10,691 nucleotides of DNA, taken from the NCBI GenBank assembly GCA_937927885.1, contig CALEZJ010000234.1, forward strand, positions 1 through 10,691. Reading direction: 5' to 3'. Origin of the DNA: an uncultured Paracoccaceae bacterium. Lineage in GTDB: Bacteria > Pseudomonadota > Alphaproteobacteria > Rhodobacterales > Rhodobacteraceae. The position numbers were made by a program, and so were the translations under genes. Positions 1-6,864 of the stretch are shown piece after piece (the first letter of the stretch is position 1; each line of letters begins with the position of its first letter). Under the pieces are notes generated by a model. The model was not told the origin of the DNA and ran no database searches. It saw only the letters and a program-made list of their open reading frames with translations.

Positions 1-121
1 TGCCCGCACCATTGGGGCCAATCAGACCGGTGATCTGGCCGAACGGGATCTCCATGTTGATCCCGTCGACCGCCCTGAGCCCACCGAAATGCTTGGCAGC
101 TCCCTCAATGCGCAGAGACAT
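1..121 (-). CDS. livG: HAAT-family ABC transporter ATP-binding protein (LivG-like), N-terminal part
   Basis: Only the first 40 codons are in the window; the gene continues past the left edge. The visible protein starts [20 protein letters not shown] and ends in GPNGAG, the first part of a Walker A motif (GPNGAGKT/S), so the cut falls inside the P-loop. The start is an ATG at 121-119, preceded by an AAAGGGGG ribosome-binding site at 134-127. It overlaps the 3' end of livM by 17 bases, which implies translational coupling. The early K-x-F-G-G-L-x-A-V motif is typical of LivG ATPases, which drive import through the LivH/LivM permease from the cytoplasmic side. LivF, the usual second ATPase, would lie further left and is not visible. 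Confidence 0.9.
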   Translation of the reverse strand, partial: MSLRIEGAAKHFGGLRAVDGINMEIPFGQITGLIGPNGAG

Positions 122-1010
122 TCGCGCCCCCTTTGGTAACGGTCCGGCCCAGTGTCGCGGCACTCGGGCGGCGGAAGCGGCGGCGCAGCCAGTAGACCAG
201 TTCGTGGCCCACGCCGTTGGGCAGGAAGGTGATGACCAGGATCAGGATGACACCGTTCAGGATGCCCCGGTTTTCGGCAAGCGGACGGGCGATCTCGGGA
301 AGGATCGCCATGATGAGCGCCCCGGCAATCGGACCCAGAAGGGTGTTGCGACCACCCAGCACAACGACGGTCAAGCTGGCCACCATAGCGGCAAAACCGA
401 AATCCACTGGCTCGATGTTGAACACATAGAGCGAACGCATGCCTCCGAACACCGCACCGATTACTCCCGAAAGGATGAAGGCCAGCGTGTAATAGCCCTG
501 AATCGGGATCCCCAGCGAAGCGGCAACCGAGTCATCCTCGCGCAGGGCGCCGAAGACGCGGCCAACCTTGGACCGGTTGAGCGACCAGACGACATACATC
601 GTCACACCCACCGCCAGCAGCAGCCAACCGGTATTGACCACGCGCGGGATGTTGATGATGCCCAAGGCACCACCGGTGAACCCGCTGAAATAGAGCAGCA
701 GAGCAATCACCACCTGCACGAAGGCCAGAGTCGCGATGGCCTGAAAGGCACCCCGCAGCCGGGCCAGCGGTAGCGACAGGATCCACGACGCCAGAATGCC
801 CATCGCTGCGGCGGCAAAGACCGAAATCATCGGATGGATGCCGTAGCGGGTCACCAGGATCGCCGAGGTATAGGCTCCGATCGCCGCAAAGCCTGCCGTC
901 GCGATCGAGAACACGCCGGCTTTCAGCGCGATCTGTTGCGAATACCCCAGTCCCACCGCGATCAGGAAGAAGTCGATGATCGGCTGGTAGGCCATGTAAA
1001 AGTTCATCAT
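105..1010 (-). CDS. livM: HAAT-family ABC transporter permease LivM
   Basis: A 301-residue inner-membrane permease of the BPD_transp_2 family. It has many hydrophobic segments, the FTGGALGI loop at about 111-118, the cytoplasmic coupling loop GALREDD at 154-160 followed by A-A-S-L-G-I, and the conserved [13 protein letters not shown] block near 216-227. These are hallmarks of LivM. The C-terminus is basic (WLRRRFRR) and cytoplasmic. The ATG overlaps the livH stop codon as ATGA, and a second ATG follows immediately, so the exact first residue is uncertain by one codon. With LivH it forms the membrane channel for the ligand delivered by the binding protein encoded upstream. Substrates of this family include branched-chain amino acids, amides and aromatic or aliphatic acids. 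The neighbouring catabolic genes favour an organic acid, but that is inference. Confidence 0.93.
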   Translation of the reverse strand: MMNFYMAYQPIIDFFLIAVGLGYSQQIALKAGVFSIATAGFAAIGAYTSAILVTRYGIHPMISVFAAAAMGILASWILSLPLARLRGAFQAIATLAFVQVVIALLLYFSGFTGGALGIINIPRVVNTGWLLLAVGVTMYVVWSLNRSKVGRVFGALREDDSVAASLGIPIQGYYTLAFILSGVIGAVFGGMRSLYVFNIEPVDFGFAAMVASLTVVVLGGRNTLLGPIAGALIMAILPEIARPLAENRGILNGVILILVITFLPNGVGHELVYWLRRRFRRPSAATLGRTVTKGGANVSAH

Positions 1011-1897
1011 CGGCGGCTACCCCGGGCAAAGGTGTCCGCCTTGCCGAAGAACCCGTTCGGGAAGAACAGCAGCGTGACGAACAGAAGTGTGAATATGATG
1101 GCGATGCTGAGTTCGCTCGATAGGTAGGCGATGGTCAGGGATTGGACGATCCCGATGAAGAGCGCGGCCAGAACCGCCCCCATCAGCGAACCAAGCCCCC
1201 CGATCACCACGACGACGAAGGCCTGCAGCAGGAAGGGTTCACCCATCATGAAGTGGATCGAGTTGAATTGAAGGCCAATCAGCACCCCCGCCAAGCCGGC
1301 AAGCGCACCGGCGATGAAGAAGGTCTGCAGATAGACCGATTGCGACGAAACTCCCAGCAGGGCCGACGTAGTCTCGTTGCTGGACACCGCGCGGATCTGT
1401 CGGCCAAAGCTGGTCCGGTGGATATACCAGTAAAGCGCCGCGACAAGGATCACGACCAAGACCAGAATGACGATCTGCAACAACGAGATCCGCATGCCGA
1501 AGCCTCGGTAGAATTCGACCGGGAACGTGCCGAAGGGAAAGCTGAGAACCTGCGTGCGCGAGACTTGCTGCGCAATGTTCATCAGAATCAGATCCACCCC
1601 GAGCGAGGTAACGATCGCCGCGAATTCCGCATGCCCCTGCTTTCGCAACTGGCGAAACGCCACGAAGTCGGTGACGATTGAAACCAGACCGGTGGCGATG
1701 ACTGCCAGAACCACGGCAAACCAGAAGGGCAAGCCATTGATCGTGGCGTAATAAGCGATGAACGCCCCCGCCATGAAGATCGCGCCATGCGCCAGGTTCA
1801 GCAGTTTCTGGACACCGAAGATCAGGGTGAACCCCAGCGCAAACAGCGCATAGACGGCCCCTGAAACCGTGCCGTTGAGAATTTGTTGGAGCAGCAT
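1007..1897 (-). CDS. livH: HAAT-family ABC transporter permease LivH
   Basis: A 296-residue polytopic membrane protein of the BPD_transp_2 family. LivH signatures are NLAHGAIFMAGAF at 34-46, the coupling loop around GRQIRAVSSNETTSALLGV at 165-183 and VVIGGLGSLMGA at 230-241. The length is normal for the family. It lies 55 bases downstream of the binding-protein gene, in the same direction, and ends in a 4-base ATGA overlap with livM. A strong hairpin (1919-1945) and a smaller one (1906-1919) lie in the 55-base gap. The likely ribosome-binding site (CGGGA about 7 bases before the ATG) falls in one arm of the smaller hairpin, so livH translation may be lower than that of the binding protein. 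This would fit the usual excess of binding protein over permease. Confidence 0.94.
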   Translation of the reverse strand: MLLQQILNGTVSGAVYALFALGFTLIFGVQKLLNLAHGAIFMAGAFIAYYATINGLPFWFAVVLAVIATGLVSIVTDFVAFRQLRKQGHAEFAAIVTSLGVDLILMNIAQQVSRTQVLSFPFGTFPVEFYRGFGMRISLLQIVILVLVVILVAALYWYIHRTSFGRQIRAVSSNETTSALLGVSSQSVYLQTFFIAGALAGLAGVLIGLQFNSIHFMMGEPFLLQAFVVVVIGGLGSLMGAVLAALFIGIVQSLTIAYLSSELSIAIIFTLLFVTLLFFPNGFFGKADTFARGSRR

Positions 1898-1918
1898 CGG
1901 ACCATCCCGAAATGTCGG

Positions 1919-1945
1919 GGTCCGGCCGGAGAATCCGGCCGGACC
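1919..1945 (-). other. Intercistronic hairpin between binding-protein gene and livH
   Basis: A perfect 12-base inverted repeat (GGTCCGGCCGGA / TCCGGCCGGACC) is separated by 3 bases and starts 8 bases after the binding-protein stop codon. No T-run follows, so it is not a typical full terminator. Such structures after binding-protein genes commonly protect the 3' end of the mRNA or attenuate read-through, giving more binding protein than permease. A second 5-base stem (CCCGA / TCGGG, 1906-1919) follows at once and shares base 1919, so the two stems compete slightly. Confidence 0.75.
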
Positions 1946-1952
1946 AAAGATA

Positions 1953-3083
1953 TCAGCGCGGTGCCAGAACGAAGGCGCCGCCCTGGACGGTCAGAACGCT
2001 CATGCCAACCCGCGGCACGCGCTCGGCGTCCAGCGCATAGAGGCCCTGACCCGCAGGAACCGCCACGCCCGAGGTTGCTGCCAGCGCGTCGCGCATGCTT
2101 TCGCGCGTCGGAGCGTCACCGGCCCGCGACAGCGCATCGGCCATGATCGTCAGGCCGCCAAAGCCGATGGCGTTCCAGTTGTCCGGCGCACGGCCGAATT
2201 GCGTCGTGAAGGCGGCATCGAAAGCGCGCGAGTTGTCATCATAGCCACCGGGCACCCAGTCGGCGATGAAGGTCACGCCTTCGACGGCGGCACCGCCGCG
2301 CTCGACGAACTGGGGCGAGGCCAGCGAATTGTGCCCGAAGATGCGCACTTCGGGATCAAGCCCGGCCTGACGAAGCTGGACGATCACGTTGGCCGCCTGC
2401 GACGCGGGCGCCGAGACGAACACGCAATCCTGATCCTGCGAGGCGACCTTGGTCGAAAGCGCGGCGAAATCGCTGTCCTGGATGCCGATCTGCTCGACGC
2501 CGACAATGTTCACGCCCTGCGCGCGCAGCGACTCTTCGAACGTGTTCTGAAGGGTCACATAGGCTTCGTTCTCGCGGATGCCGATGAGGGTGCAGTTTTC
2601 TACACCTGCCACCTGCGCGGCATAATCCGCGATGTAGGGGATGGTCACCTGCGGCGGCTGGGTCAGGATGAAGGACCAGGGACCCGCGTGCAGCACGTCC
2701 ATGGTGTTCGATGTGGTCATCACCGGCACCTGCATCTCGTTCGCCGAGGCCGCGCCTGCGACGGCAACCGCGCCCGAGGTCGGGCCAAGGATCGCCAGAA
2801 CCGACGGATCGGCCGCATAACGCGCGATCAGCGACATGGTCTGGGTGCGGTCGGTCGCGTCGTCGGCATATTCCACCGACAGCGTGTTGCCTGCGCCCAG
2901 TACGCCAGAGGCGTTGATCTGCGCTTCGGCCAGCCTTGCGCCATCGGCAAAGGCAGCGCCAATGAAGGCGGCGGGGCCGGTCAGCGACTGCAGGACGATG
3001 ACACGGTATTCGGCAGCCGAAGCCACCGAGGCCGACATCAGTGCGAGCACTGCGGCCGAGCCAAGAATGCGGGATTTCTTCAT
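1953..3083 (-). CDS. Periplasmic substrate-binding protein of the HAAT ABC transporter (Peripla_BP_6 type)
   Basis: A 376-residue secreted protein. A Sec signal peptide covers about residues 1-23: positive MKKSR, a hydrophobic stretch of A/L/V, then the ASVASA|AEYRV cleavage site. There is no lipobox, so the mature protein should be soluble in the periplasm. The mature part follows the LivJ/LivK-like plan: a VIVLQSLTGPAAFIG start, the ligand-pocket region ILGPTSGAVAVAGA at about 98-111, then QVPVMTT. Two later cysteines (VENC, QDQDC) could pair. A very strong ribosome-binding site, GGGAGGA, lies 7 bases before the ATG. It is the first gene of the importer operon, and two operator-like sites lie 91-124 bases upstream. 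The ligand cannot be named from sequence. Linkage to the CoA-ligase and oxygenase genes suggests an organic acid rather than leucine. Confidence 0.9.
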   Translation of the reverse strand: MKKSRILGSAAVLALMSASVASAAEYRVIVLQSLTGPAAFIGAAFADGARLAEAQINASGVLGAGNTLSVEYADDATDRTQTMSLIARYAADPSVLAILGPTSGAVAVAGAASANEMQVPVMTTSNTMDVLHAGPWSFILTQPPQVTIPYIADYAAQVAGVENCTLIGIRENEAYVTLQNTFEESLRAQGVNIVGVEQIGIQDSDFAALSTKVASQDQDCVFVSAPASQAANVIVQLRQAGLDPEVRIFGHNSLASPQFVERGGAAVEGVTFIADWVPGGYDDNSRAFDAAFTTQFGRAPDNWNAIGFGGLTIMADALSRAGDAPTRESMRDALAATSGVAVPAGQGLYALDAERVPRVGMSVLTVQGGAFVLAPR

Positions 3084-3172
3084 GCGGACTTCCTCCCTGA
3101 TGCGCAGACGCCTCCCCGACGGCTGCGGCGTGGTGATAGGCCCCGACTGGGAACCTGCGAACTCACGGGCTC

Positions 3173-3178
3173 AGTATA
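3173..3178 (-). promoter_or_regulatory. Candidate -10 element for the importer operon
   Basis: The minus strand reads TATACT here, one mismatch from TATAAT, about 90 bases upstream of the binding-protein ATG. It overlaps the operator-like site at 3174-3183, the usual arrangement for repression. I found no convincing -35 at 16-18 bases, so this is a weak call. Confidence 0.35.
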
Positions 3179-3183
3179 CACAA
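3174..3183 (+). promoter_or_regulatory. Operator-like site A (GTATACACAA), importer operon
   Basis: One of seven intergenic copies of (A/G)TATACA(A/C)A. It overlaps a possible -10 element of the importer operon. The core GTATAC is palindromic, and the site matches most of TTGTATACAA, a form expected for FCD-subfamily GntR operators. Assignment to the GntR protein encoded at 6079-6753 is inference from shared position. Confidence 0.55.
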
Positions 3184-3197
3184 TACATCGGTCCCGC

Positions 3198-3207
3198 ATA
3201 TACAAAT
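3198..3207 (+). promoter_or_regulatory. Operator-like site B (ATATACAAAT), importer operon
   Basis: A second copy, starting 24 bases from site A and in the same orientation, so two dimers could bind near the same face of the helix. It lies upstream of the candidate -10 of the importer operon. Confidence 0.5.
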
Positions 3208-3220
3208 TTCGGGGCCAACG

Positions 3221-3255
3221 AAACAATATCGGGGCCAGGAATACACCTGTGCCCC
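3221..3255 (-). terminator. Terminator-like hairpin after the acyl-CoA ligase gene
   Basis: Read on the minus strand, GGGGC-A-CAGG, a 6-base loop TGTATT, then CCTG-GCCCC form a 9-base-pair stem with one bulged A (3231-3255). It starts 8 bases after the ligase stop codon and is followed by GATATTGTTT, a modestly T-rich tail. Position and shape suit an intrinsic terminator closing the VOC-ferredoxin-ligase operon, which would make the importer genes a separate unit. The broken T-run suggests incomplete efficiency. Confidence 0.6.
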
Positions 3256-3263
3256 TCGAGACC

Positions 3264-4922
3264 TTACGCTGTCCCGCCCCGGCTGGCCTCGGCCATCAGC
3301 GAGATCAAGGTTTCGCGCAGCTTGTATTTCTGGATCTTGCTGGCCGACATCGGCCATTCGGTGACGAAATGCACGCCTCTGGGAACCTTGAAACTGGCGA
3401 TGCGTCCGCGGCAATGTTCGATCAGCGCGGAAGGTTCGACGCTGGCGCCGGGAATCAGTTCGACAAAGGCAAAGGGCACTTCCTGCAGGCGCGGATCGGG
3501 CATGCCGACCACCTGACAGGTCTTGACCGCGGGATGCTTGGCGACCTGAATCTCGATCTCGATCGCCGCGACATTCTCGCCGCCAACCTTAAGCATGTCC
3601 TTCTTGCGGCCGTGGAACATCAGCGTGCCTGCGGAATCGAGTGAACCCGTGTCGCCGGTATGGAACCAGCCGCCGCGCTTGCTTTCCTGGGTCTTGGCCG
3701 GATCGTGATAGTATTCGGTAAAGATCGAGTATCCCCGCACGCAGATCTCGCCCATCTCGTCGGCGCCTGCTTCGGTCCCATCCTCGCGCAGGATCCGGAT
3801 TTCCAGCCCGTCAAAGGGACGCCCCAGCCGGTTGAATCTCTCATACTCCGAATCGCCGGGAAAGCTGGTGGTCACGGGTCCGGCGGTCTCGGTCATGCCA
3901 TAAGTGCCGACAAAGACCGCATTAGGGAACGACCGTTTCATCAGGTCGCGGAAAGGTTCTGCACTCAGCGCCATCGAGCAGTTGATCAGCCGCAGAGTGG
4001 CCATGTCTTCGGCGCGGAAGTCGGGGTGATGCACCATATCCGACAGGAAGAGGGCAAAACTGGGATATCCCATGGTCACCCGATGCTCGCGAATCAGCCG
4101 AATCGCAGCGCCGGGCTCGAAGAAGCTCATCGTCACATAGGTGGAACCGGCGTAAAATGCCGCGCAGATTGGAAGCAGCGCAGCGACGTGGTATAGCGGC
4201 AAGGGCGACCAGAAGACATCCTCGCCGCTCATCGCATAGCGTTTGGCCATGGCCATACCGCAGCGCACGATGGCCTCGTGGCTGATCATGCAGCCCTTTG
4301 GGTCCGACGTTGTGCCAGAAGTATACAGGATCAACCCAGTTTGCCGGACTGGCACCCCCAGTCGCAGCCGATCGATCACCTCGGGCGCAACGCTTTCGGC
4401 AAAGGCGACCGAAACCGATTGACGACGAAATCCGGGTGAGAGTTCGTCGTTCAACAACGTCATGCCACGAAGAAAGGGCACCTCTGCAAGGTCGATCGCG
4501 CTGTCCGGCGGCAAATCCTGCAGCGCAGGAAACGCCTCGTACAGGCGCTGCCGGAAGTCGAGACCGTCGGCAATTCGGGTGGTGGTAACGATGTGCACCA
4601 GATCGGCATTCAGAACCTGATAGGTCAGCTCATCGGCACGATACCGCGCATTCATCGGCACCGAGACCGCACCCAGATAGGCGATTGCGAAATAATACTC
4701 GGCATACTCAAGGCACGAGGGAAGAAAGATCCCCACATGGTCGCCCGGGCGTACGCCCTGCCCGTAGAGCTCACGCGCGCGCAGCACCGCAGCCTGATGC
4801 AGTTCGGCAAAGCTTTTCCGTTGCTCGGGGAACACGATGGCGTCGCGGTCGCCAAACAGCGTGGCGCCGCGCACCAGCAGATCGCCCAGCGTCAGAACCG
4901 GCGTAATGTCGAGGTGGGCCAT
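3264..4922 (-). CDS. AMP-forming acyl-CoA synthetase (carboxylate-CoA ligase)
   Basis: A 552-residue ANL-superfamily ligase that activates a carboxylate with ATP and then CoA. Visible motifs in order are the P-loop YTSGTTSDPKG at 200-210, YGMTE at 341-345, TGD at 422-424, the hinge and A8 region GRKKDMLKVGGEN at 438-450, and the C-terminal lysine motif SASKIQKYKLR at 526-536 with catalytic Lys529. The usual TGK before that lysine is A-S-K here, a mild change. The ATG at 4922 is chosen because the family-typical N-terminus begins there and GAGG lies 5 bases upstream. An in-frame ATG 51 bases earlier lies inside the ferredoxin gene. It follows the ferredoxin stop by 7 bases. The substrate could be an aromatic, alicyclic or medium-chain acid, or a carnitine-like acid (CaiC-type); the sequence does not decide. 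Cytoplasmic. Confidence 0.9.
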   Translation of the reverse strand: MAHLDITPVLTLGDLLVRGATLFGDRDAIVFPEQRKSFAELHQAAVLRARELYGQGVRPGDHVGIFLPSCLEYAEYYFAIAYLGAVSVPMNARYRADELTYQVLNADLVHIVTTTRIADGLDFRQRLYEAFPALQDLPPDSAIDLAEVPFLRGMTLLNDELSPGFRRQSVSVAFAESVAPEVIDRLRLGVPVRQTGLILYTSGTTSDPKGCMISHEAIVRCGMAMAKRYAMSGEDVFWSPLPLYHVAALLPICAAFYAGSTYVTMSFFEPGAAIRLIREHRVTMGYPSFALFLSDMVHHPDFRAEDMATLRLINCSMALSAEPFRDLMKRSFPNAVFVGTYGMTETAGPVTTSFPGDSEYERFNRLGRPFDGLEIRILREDGTEAGADEMGEICVRGYSIFTEYYHDPAKTQESKRGGWFHTGDTGSLDSAGTLMFHGRKKDMLKVGGENVAAIEIEIQVAKHPAVKTCQVVGMPDPRLQEVPFAFVELIPGASVEPSALIEHCRGRIASFKVPRGVHFVTEWPMSASKIQKYKLRETLISLMAEASRGGTA

Positions 4923-4929
4923 GGTCACC

Positions 4930-5247
4930 TCACGCCTCCGGGGCCAGTTCGACGGGCATTCCGTCGAGCGCATCGCTCACCGGGATCTGGCAAGCCAGTC
5001 GCGAGGTGTCGCGAAAGCCCGGCAGGAATTCGATCAGTTCCACTTCGTCTGGCGCCTGTTTTGGCAACTTTGCCCACCAGTCACGCGGCACATAAATGTG
5101 GCAAGTGGCACAAGAGCATGTCCCGCCACAGATCGCCGCGATATCGAGGCCCGCCGTGTCACGCAGCGCCTCCATCAGGCTGAGACCGGCGGGGGCCTCG
5201 AATTCCCTTGTTGCGCCGTTACGGTCGGTGGCGTGGATGATCGGCAT
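4930..5247 (-). CDS. [2Fe-2S] ferredoxin, putidaredoxin/adrenodoxin type
   Basis: A 105-residue electron carrier. The cluster ligands are Cys40, Cys46, Cys49 and Cys86, in the pattern C-x5-C-x2-C followed by LAC: C-GGTCS-C-AT-C, then RLACQIPV. An extra Cys44 lies inside the loop. The CATCHIYV block and a C-terminus ending in P-V-E-L match vertebrate-type (putidaredoxin-like) ferredoxins, which serve cytochromes P450 and some Rieske oxygenases. No P450 is in the window, so the natural partner is the Rieske oxygenase at 6865-8109; this is inference. No ferredoxin reductase gene is visible, so reducing power must come from elsewhere or from beyond the edges. AAGGA lies 6 bases before the ATG. 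It sits 12 bases after the VOC gene and 7 before the ligase, so the three should be co-transcribed. Confidence 0.92.
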   Translation of the reverse strand: MPIIHATDRNGATREFEAPAGLSLMEALRDTAGLDIAAICGGTCSCATCHIYVPRDWWAKLPKQAPDEVELIEFLPGFRDTSRLACQIPVSDALDGMPVELAPEA

Positions 5248-5259
5248 GCTAAATCCTTG

Positions 5260-5820
5260 TCAAAGCCAGCGAATCGGGTCGCTTCCGTCCCAGGTGTCTG
5301 CCAGTACATCGAGTCGCGCGAAGAACCTACGCAGGCCGGGTGTGGGCTGGACCAGTTCGATCACGCGACCCTGGTCCTCGGGATCGGTGTCGAGATACGC
5401 AAAGGGGATGCCCGCCGCGGTGCGCCCACCCATCAGGACACCGACTCCACGAGCCTGCCAGGCCTCCAGATCGGCGGCAAGATCATCGGTCAGCACACAG
5501 ACATGGTGCAGCCCGCCGCCCCGGCGTGCGAGGAATTCGGTGAACATCGAAGGACCGCCGCCAGTTTGCTGGATCACTTCGATCTGCAATCCGCGATGCG
5601 AGGCCAGTGCCACGGAGACTTCAACCTGTACCGGCAGCCCGCGGTGGTAAACCTCGGCATAGTCGATTCGCGGCGTTACGAGGAAGGGACCCACGCCCAG
5701 CGTCTTTGTCCAGTGATCAAGGGCAGCACGAAGGTCTGCAACCACATAGCCCAACTGGACCACCGGCCCGCCAAGGGCCGGACGGGTCGTTGGCTGGGCG
5801 GTGGCGACAGGAGCAGTCAT
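5260..5820 (-). CDS. VOC-superfamily (glyoxalase/methylmalonyl-CoA epimerase-like) protein
   Basis: A 186-residue protein with two beta-alpha-beta-beta-beta repeats of the vicinal-oxygen-chelate fold. The first starts at VVQLGYVVADLRAALDHW (20-37), the second at GGGLHHVCVLTDDLAADL (101-118). Likely metal ligands are Gln22, Glu81 (LQIEVIQ), His105 or His106, and Glu155 (RVIELVQP), the spacing expected of Glyoxalase_4/epimerase-like members. The reaction cannot be fixed; epimerisation of a CoA ester, isomerisation or ring cleavage are all possible. It is first in an operon with the ferredoxin and CoA ligase. GAGGA precedes the ATG closely, and a candidate promoter with two operator-like sites lies just upstream. 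The first 18 residues are low in complexity and probably flexible. Confidence 0.85.
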   Translation of the reverse strand: MTAPVATAQPTTRPALGGPVVQLGYVVADLRAALDHWTKTLGVGPFLVTPRIDYAEVYHRGLPVQVEVSVALASHRGLQIEVIQQTGGGPSMFTEFLARRGGGLHHVCVLTDDLAADLEAWQARGVGVLMGGRTAAGIPFAYLDTDPEDQGRVIELVQPTPGLRRFFARLDVLADTWDGSDPIRWL

Positions 5821-5843
5821 GCGGTCCTCAACATGTTGATCGC

Positions 5844-5872
5844 ATTTTTGTGTATCAATGAGGCAAGGTCAA
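5844..5872 (-). promoter_or_regulatory. Candidate promoter of the VOC-ferredoxin-ligase operon
   Basis: The minus strand carries TTGACC (5872-5867), a 17-base spacer, then AAAAAT (5849-5844), which matches sigma70 consensus at 9 of 12 positions. It ends about 24 bases before the VOC ATG. Operator-like site C lies over the spacer and -10, and site D abuts the -35, so bound regulator would block polymerase. Confidence 0.5.
5848..5857 (-). promoter_or_regulatory. Operator-like site C (TGATACACAA)
   Basis: The minus strand matches site A at 8 of 10 positions (TGATACACAA versus GTATACACAA). It overlaps the candidate -10/spacer of the VOC operon. It is the most divergent of the seven copies. Confidence 0.42.
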
Positions 5873-5881
5873 TATACAAAA
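5872..5881 (+). promoter_or_regulatory. Operator-like site D (ATATACAAAA)
   Basis: A clear copy of the shared motif, abutting the -35 of the VOC operon promoter in the divergent region between the VOC and GntR genes. Confidence 0.55.
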
Positions 5882-5978
5882 GCCGCGAAAATCGCCGCGA
5901 ATTGCGATCCTGCGGCGGGAACAAGCGCCCTACGGAACCTTCCGGCGCGAGAATCCGGGTCGACTTGGCCCGTGCCAG

Positions 5979-6007
5979 TTGATAGAACCGAGGAAAGTAT
6001 ACAAAAT
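5979..6007 (+). promoter_or_regulatory. Candidate promoter of the GntR gene
   Basis: TTGATA (5979-5984), a 17-base spacer, then CAAAAT (6002-6007). The -35 is good and the -10 moderate. Operator-like site E (5997-6006) covers the end of the spacer and the -10, as expected for autoregulation. The leader would be about 65 bases. Confidence 0.42.
5997..6006 (+). promoter_or_regulatory. Operator-like site E (GTATACAAAA)
   Basis: One of the best copies of the motif. It lies 73 bases before the GntR start codon and overlaps its candidate promoter. The rest of the 258-base intergenic region (5821-6078) shows only an 8-base direct repeat GCCGCGAA (5882-5889, 5894-5901) and no supported gene. Confidence 0.6.
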
Positions 6008-6078
6008 TCGCCAGTAACCATGCAAGATCGGCCAAAGGGCTGAAATCTGATGGCAGGGACAAGCAGGGAGGTCATGGC

Positions 6079-6753
6079 ATGGCGCGGTCCGCAGGGATAA
6101 CCCACTCGGAGAAGGTCAGGTTGGCCCTGGAAAAGGACATCTTCAACGGCGTCATAGCACCGGGCAGTTCGCTGGATGAAGAGGTTCTGGCACGTCGCTT
6201 TGATGTGTCGCGCACCCCTGTGCGCGAGGCAATCTTGCAACTGATCGAATCGGGTCTGGTGGAAAAGCGCCCGAGGCAGGGCGCAGTCGTGGCGATGACC
6301 GATGTTTCGGACCTGATCCGGCTCTTTGAAATCATGTCCGAACTCGAGGCGATCTGTGCCAAGTTCTCGGCCCGCCGCATGACCCCGCCCGAGCGCGAGG
6401 CGCTTAAGGACCTGCATCATCGCTCGGAAACCGCCTATGCGGCGGGGGACCATACCACCTATTACGCGCTCAGCCGCCAGTTCCACCTGATGGTGATCGA
6501 CGGGACCCACAACAAGGACCTGATCGAGATGACCAACCGGTTGGGGTCAAAGCTGGTCCCCTATCGACGGTTCCAGTTGAATTATCCCGGACAGGCGCAA
6601 TCGAACCTCGATGACCATGGCGAGATACTCCGGGCGATTCTGGATCAGGACAGCGAACTGGCTGCCGAGCGGTTTCGCAAGCACACCAAGGTTCAGGGAG
6701 ACATTCTGGCCGATTACATCGCCATGAATGGCACGCGCGCGGCCGCGGGGTGA
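6079..6753 (+). CDS. GntR-family transcriptional regulator, FCD (FadR) subfamily
   Basis: A 224-residue DNA-binding regulator. The N-terminal winged helix-turn-helix covers about 10-73, with the signature LARRFDVSRTPVREAILQL at 37-55 and the wing RPRQGAVV. The C-terminal FCD ligand-binding domain covers about 78-215. Its metal-site histidines are present: His136 (QFH), His180 (DDHGEIL) and His202 (RKHTKVQ). The aspartate normally four residues before the first histidine is Ser132, so metal binding may be altered. The start is supported by GGGAGG 7 bases upstream; an ATG at 6074 is out of frame. It lies head-to-head with the VOC operon and upstream of the oxygenase gene. The ligand is probably the substrate or a CoA or acid intermediate, and the likely targets are the TATACA-type sites; both are inference. 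Confidence 0.93.
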   Translation: MARSAGITHSEKVRLALEKDIFNGVIAPGSSLDEEVLARRFDVSRTPVREAILQLIESGLVEKRPRQGAVVAMTDVSDLIRLFEIMSELEAICAKFSARRMTPPEREALKDLHHRSETAYAAGDHTTYYALSRQFHLMVIDGTHNKDLIEMTNRLGSKLVPYRRFQLNYPGQAQSNLDDHGEILRAILDQDSELAAERFRKHTKVQGDILADYIAMNGTRAAAG

Positions 6754-6761
6754 CTTCGCAC

Positions 6762-6790
6762 TTGCGTATGCAATCTTAGCTGCTAAAAAT
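6762..6790 (+). promoter_or_regulatory. Possible promoter before the Rieske oxygenase gene
   Basis: In the 111-base gap between the GntR and oxygenase genes, TTGCGT (6762-6767), a 17-base spacer and AAAAAT (6785-6790) could form a weak promoter. AATACACG at 6788-6795 is a degenerate relative of the operator motif. No terminator is visible in the gap, so read-through from the GntR gene is equally possible. Confidence 0.28.
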
Positions 6791-6864
6791 ACACGCGGGA
6801 TCTTGACGCCGCGCGCGACGACTCAGGCATCCCCTTTGCCCAACTGGCCGAAAGGGAAGAACCG

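Noticed and set aside
1869..3644. A 591-codon open frame on the plus strand, antisense to the binding-protein gene and the end of the ligase gene
   Set aside because: The translation is rich in Arg, His, Gly and Asp with no recognisable domain, while the minus strand encodes a complete binding protein with signal peptide. Long antisense frames are common in GC-rich DNA.
4321..4328. GTATACAG inside the ligase gene, resembling the operator motif
   Set aside because: It encodes the Tyr-Thr codons of the conserved P-loop, so its presence is explained by coding constraint, and it is far from any gene start.
5869..6510. A 213-codon minus-strand frame opposite the GntR gene and the intergenic region
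   Set aside because: The GntR protein on the plus strand is complete and recognisable; the antisense translation shows no family features, and no start signals are evident.
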